Assembly: GCA_002215675.1 (NCBI GenBank)
Contig: NGFH01000004.1
Coordinates: 1-64,000 of the forward strand
Reading direction: 5' to 3'
Origin: Bacteroidetes bacterium 2013_40CM_41_45
GTDB taxonomy: Bacteria; Bacteroidota; Bacteroidia; AKYH767-A; 2013-40CM-41-45
DNA length: 64,000 nt
The position numbers and the translations under genes were made by a program. Position 1 is the first letter of the stretch, and each line of letters starts with the position of its first letter. Shown piece after piece: positions 62,760 to 64,000 of this stretch. The notes under the pieces are model-generated. The model saw nothing but the letters and a program-made list of their open reading frames with translations. It searched no databases and was not told where the DNA came from.

Positions 62760-62818
62760 AATCAATTTAGAGCCTGCAGTCTACCTAATAATGGGTATAT
62801 CATGCTTAATAATTCCTG

Positions 62819-62850
62819 TTGCAGACTTTTTCATAATTCCTTTATATTTA
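62819..62850 (+). promoter_or_regulatory. Possible promoter of the metalloprotease gene
   Basis: TTG (62819-62821), 21-bp spacer, TATATTTA (62843-62850), one base off TAnnTTTG. The ATG is at 62875. Confidence 0.4.
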
Positions 62851-62874
62851 CCCCGCCAAGCGAATTTTGAACCG

Positions 62875-64000
62875 ATGAAAAAACTGCTTTTTACCTCTTG
62901 CTGCATTGCAGCATTTGCAATGAATTCTTTTACACAAAATATTACAACCGGTTCTCAAAATCAAAGCGCTCAGTTTGTTCCACAAAGTTTTGAGGATAAT
63001 TTTTGCCTCATTCATACAAACTGCCTTACATTAAAAGAAGCAAATCAAACAGCAGAAAAAATTCATGAAGCGGGAGGAAGGATTGCTGTAATTGGTTCTC
63101 CTGAATTTATGGTTGGATGGATACCCGCCGGAATAAGAGAGACATTAACCCAAGAGAAAAATATTCAGGCGATTTTTAGCGGAAGTTATGATTTGAAAAA
63201 TATAAATCAAAGCTCCGCTTCAACTGCGATAATCAATTATTTCAATTCTGTGTTATCAGGTGAGCTTTTTCAGAATGAGCAAGAGGCAAGTCAGAATTAT
63301 TTTTCTCATGGAAATGGCTGTATGTTCATTGAGAAGAAAAATTCCACACATGATAACAATGAACTTTCTTCCAGAAGTATTTGCGAGAAAGATAAAAACA
63401 GTGAATATCTTAAGGGCTCGGTTTCGTGCGGAGTATTTTTTGTTGAAAGTAATGGCGCGGTTGACCCCAATACCTATACTTGGACATCTTTAAATATTAC
63501 CAATCTGAAAAACCAGATCATAGATGCATTTTCTATATGGGCATATACGGCAAGCCAGAACGGAATCAGTGTTACGTTTACACCGGTTTGGTACGAGGCC
63601 CCTTCAACAATTATAAACCAGCCCTATGAGCCGATTCTGCATCCTGCCTCTGATGACGGGCTTTGGGTGAGTTCTATTCTCGGCAATCTCGGATATAATA
63701 CCGGAGATAAATTTACCGACACGCATAGCTATAACTGGGACTTGAGAAATACCAACGGCACCAACTGGGCCTATTCTGCCTTTGTGATAAACAATCCATC
63801 TCCCGCTCCTACAGGGTTTACAGATGGACCAACATCCTACGCCTATAAGGGCGGACCATATTGCATGATGCTTCTAAGAGCAAGTGGGTGGCCTACCAAC
63901 ACATTTTTCAGAGCCTTTGGTCATGAGAGCACGCATATATTTAATGCATTTGACGAATACTCTTCTTCTGATCCCAACAATTGCTTTGTTTCCTTCAACG
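62875..64000 (+). CDS. Secreted zinc metalloprotease (3' end outside window)
   Basis: Open from ATG 62875 to the window edge (375 codons). Signal peptide MKKLLFTSCCIAAFAMNSFTQ. A propeptide-like region (~25-190) is followed by a domain rich in Trp/Tyr/Asn (NTYTWTSLNITNLKNQI; FAVWAYTASQNG-like), then near residue 350 the catalytic motif AFGHESTHIFNAFDEYSS. HExxH followed by DEY resembles the zinc site of M64-type (IgA peptidase-like) and related metallopeptidases; the spacing is one residue shorter than the M64 pattern I recall, so the family is tentative. The missing C-terminus probably holds a T9SS sorting domain, as in similar secreted enzymes. Monocistronic in what can be seen, divergent from the feo operon. 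Confidence 0.8.
   Translation, partial: MKKLLFTSCCIAAFAMNSFTQNITTGSQNQSAQFVPQSFEDNFCLIHTNCLTLKEANQTAEKIHEAGGRIAVIGSPEFMVGWIPAGIRETLTQEKNIQAIFSGSYDLKNINQSSASTAIINYFNSVLSGELFQNEQEASQNYFSHGNGCMFIEKKNSTHDNNELSSRSICEKDKNSEYLKGSVSCGVFFVESNGAVDPNTYTWTSLNITNLKNQIIDAFSIWAYTASQNGISVTFTPVWYEAPSTIINQPYEPILHPASDDGLWVSSILGNLGYNTGDKFTDTHSYNWDLRNTNGTNWAYSAFVINNPSPAPTGFTDGPTSYAYKGGPYCMMLLRASGWPTNTFFRAFGHESTHIFNAFDEYSSSDPNNCFVSFN

Noticed and set aside
62408-62770. Plus-strand 120-codon frame over feoA
   Set aside because: Opposite-strand shadow of feoA and the small lipoprotein, both of which have clear family or signal features.

Overview
The window is a stretch of a Bacteroidota chromosome, probably from an aerobic, environmental member of the phylum. 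The evidence is: secreted giants ending in type IX secretion (T9SS) sorting domains, several TAnnTTTG-type -7 promoter boxes, an alternative complex III operon (actABCDEF) followed by coxB-coxA, 'MKT' signal-peptide starts, and the interspersed AT-rich intergenic repeats common in this phylum. No T9SS machinery gene lies in the window, only substrates.

Layout. (1) Bases 1-5168 are the 3' part of a huge Ig-like-repeat protein with a type B (gliding/CHU_C) sorting domain. It converges on a minus-strand outer-membrane beta-barrel gene through a shared terminator. (2) Bases 6686-12978 are a plus-strand run: a vitamin-K-carboxylase-like membrane protein, a vanadium-haloperoxidase/PAP2 lipoprotein and an FG-GAP/ASPIC lipoprotein. 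(3) Bases 13300-44651 hold three cassettes, each a small secreted protein followed within 26-43 bp by a giant (1921, 2984 and 3456 aa). The giants have different N-terminal passenger domains but nearly the same last ~575 residues and homologous terminators. A hybrid-free histidine kinase/response regulator pair sits between cassettes 1 and 2. Cassettes 2 and 3 also share a ~310-bp upstream region with a perfect 9+9 palindrome. (4) Bases 44766-46184 (minus): tRNA-Gln, a methyltransferase and a SPOR protein. (5) Bases 46373-57602 (plus): actABCDEF-coxBA, the quinol-to-oxygen respiratory chain, with repeated GTTATA-type inverted elements in several junctions. (6) Bases 57859-62745 (minus): an aminotransferase, then an iron-uptake group (a 50-aa lipoprotein missed by length filters, feoA, feoB) and a SprT-like metalloprotein. 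(7) Base 62875 to the right edge: a secreted zinc metalloprotease cut by the window.

The most unusual part is the cassette region. Beyond the tripled C-terminal module, the giants look as though they were built by nesting. One Ig-like unit, defined by 19 uninterrupted tandem copies in the first gene of the window, recurs in the three giants but is repeatedly split at the same loop (before the YSW strand) by a complete unrelated domain. A second Ig-like unit is split at a different fixed loop. Two of the small partner proteins share a ~30-residue C-terminal tail although the rest of each is unrelated (coiled coil versus fibronectin III). I regard this as the best candidate for an undescribed surface system. 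Its function is inference only.
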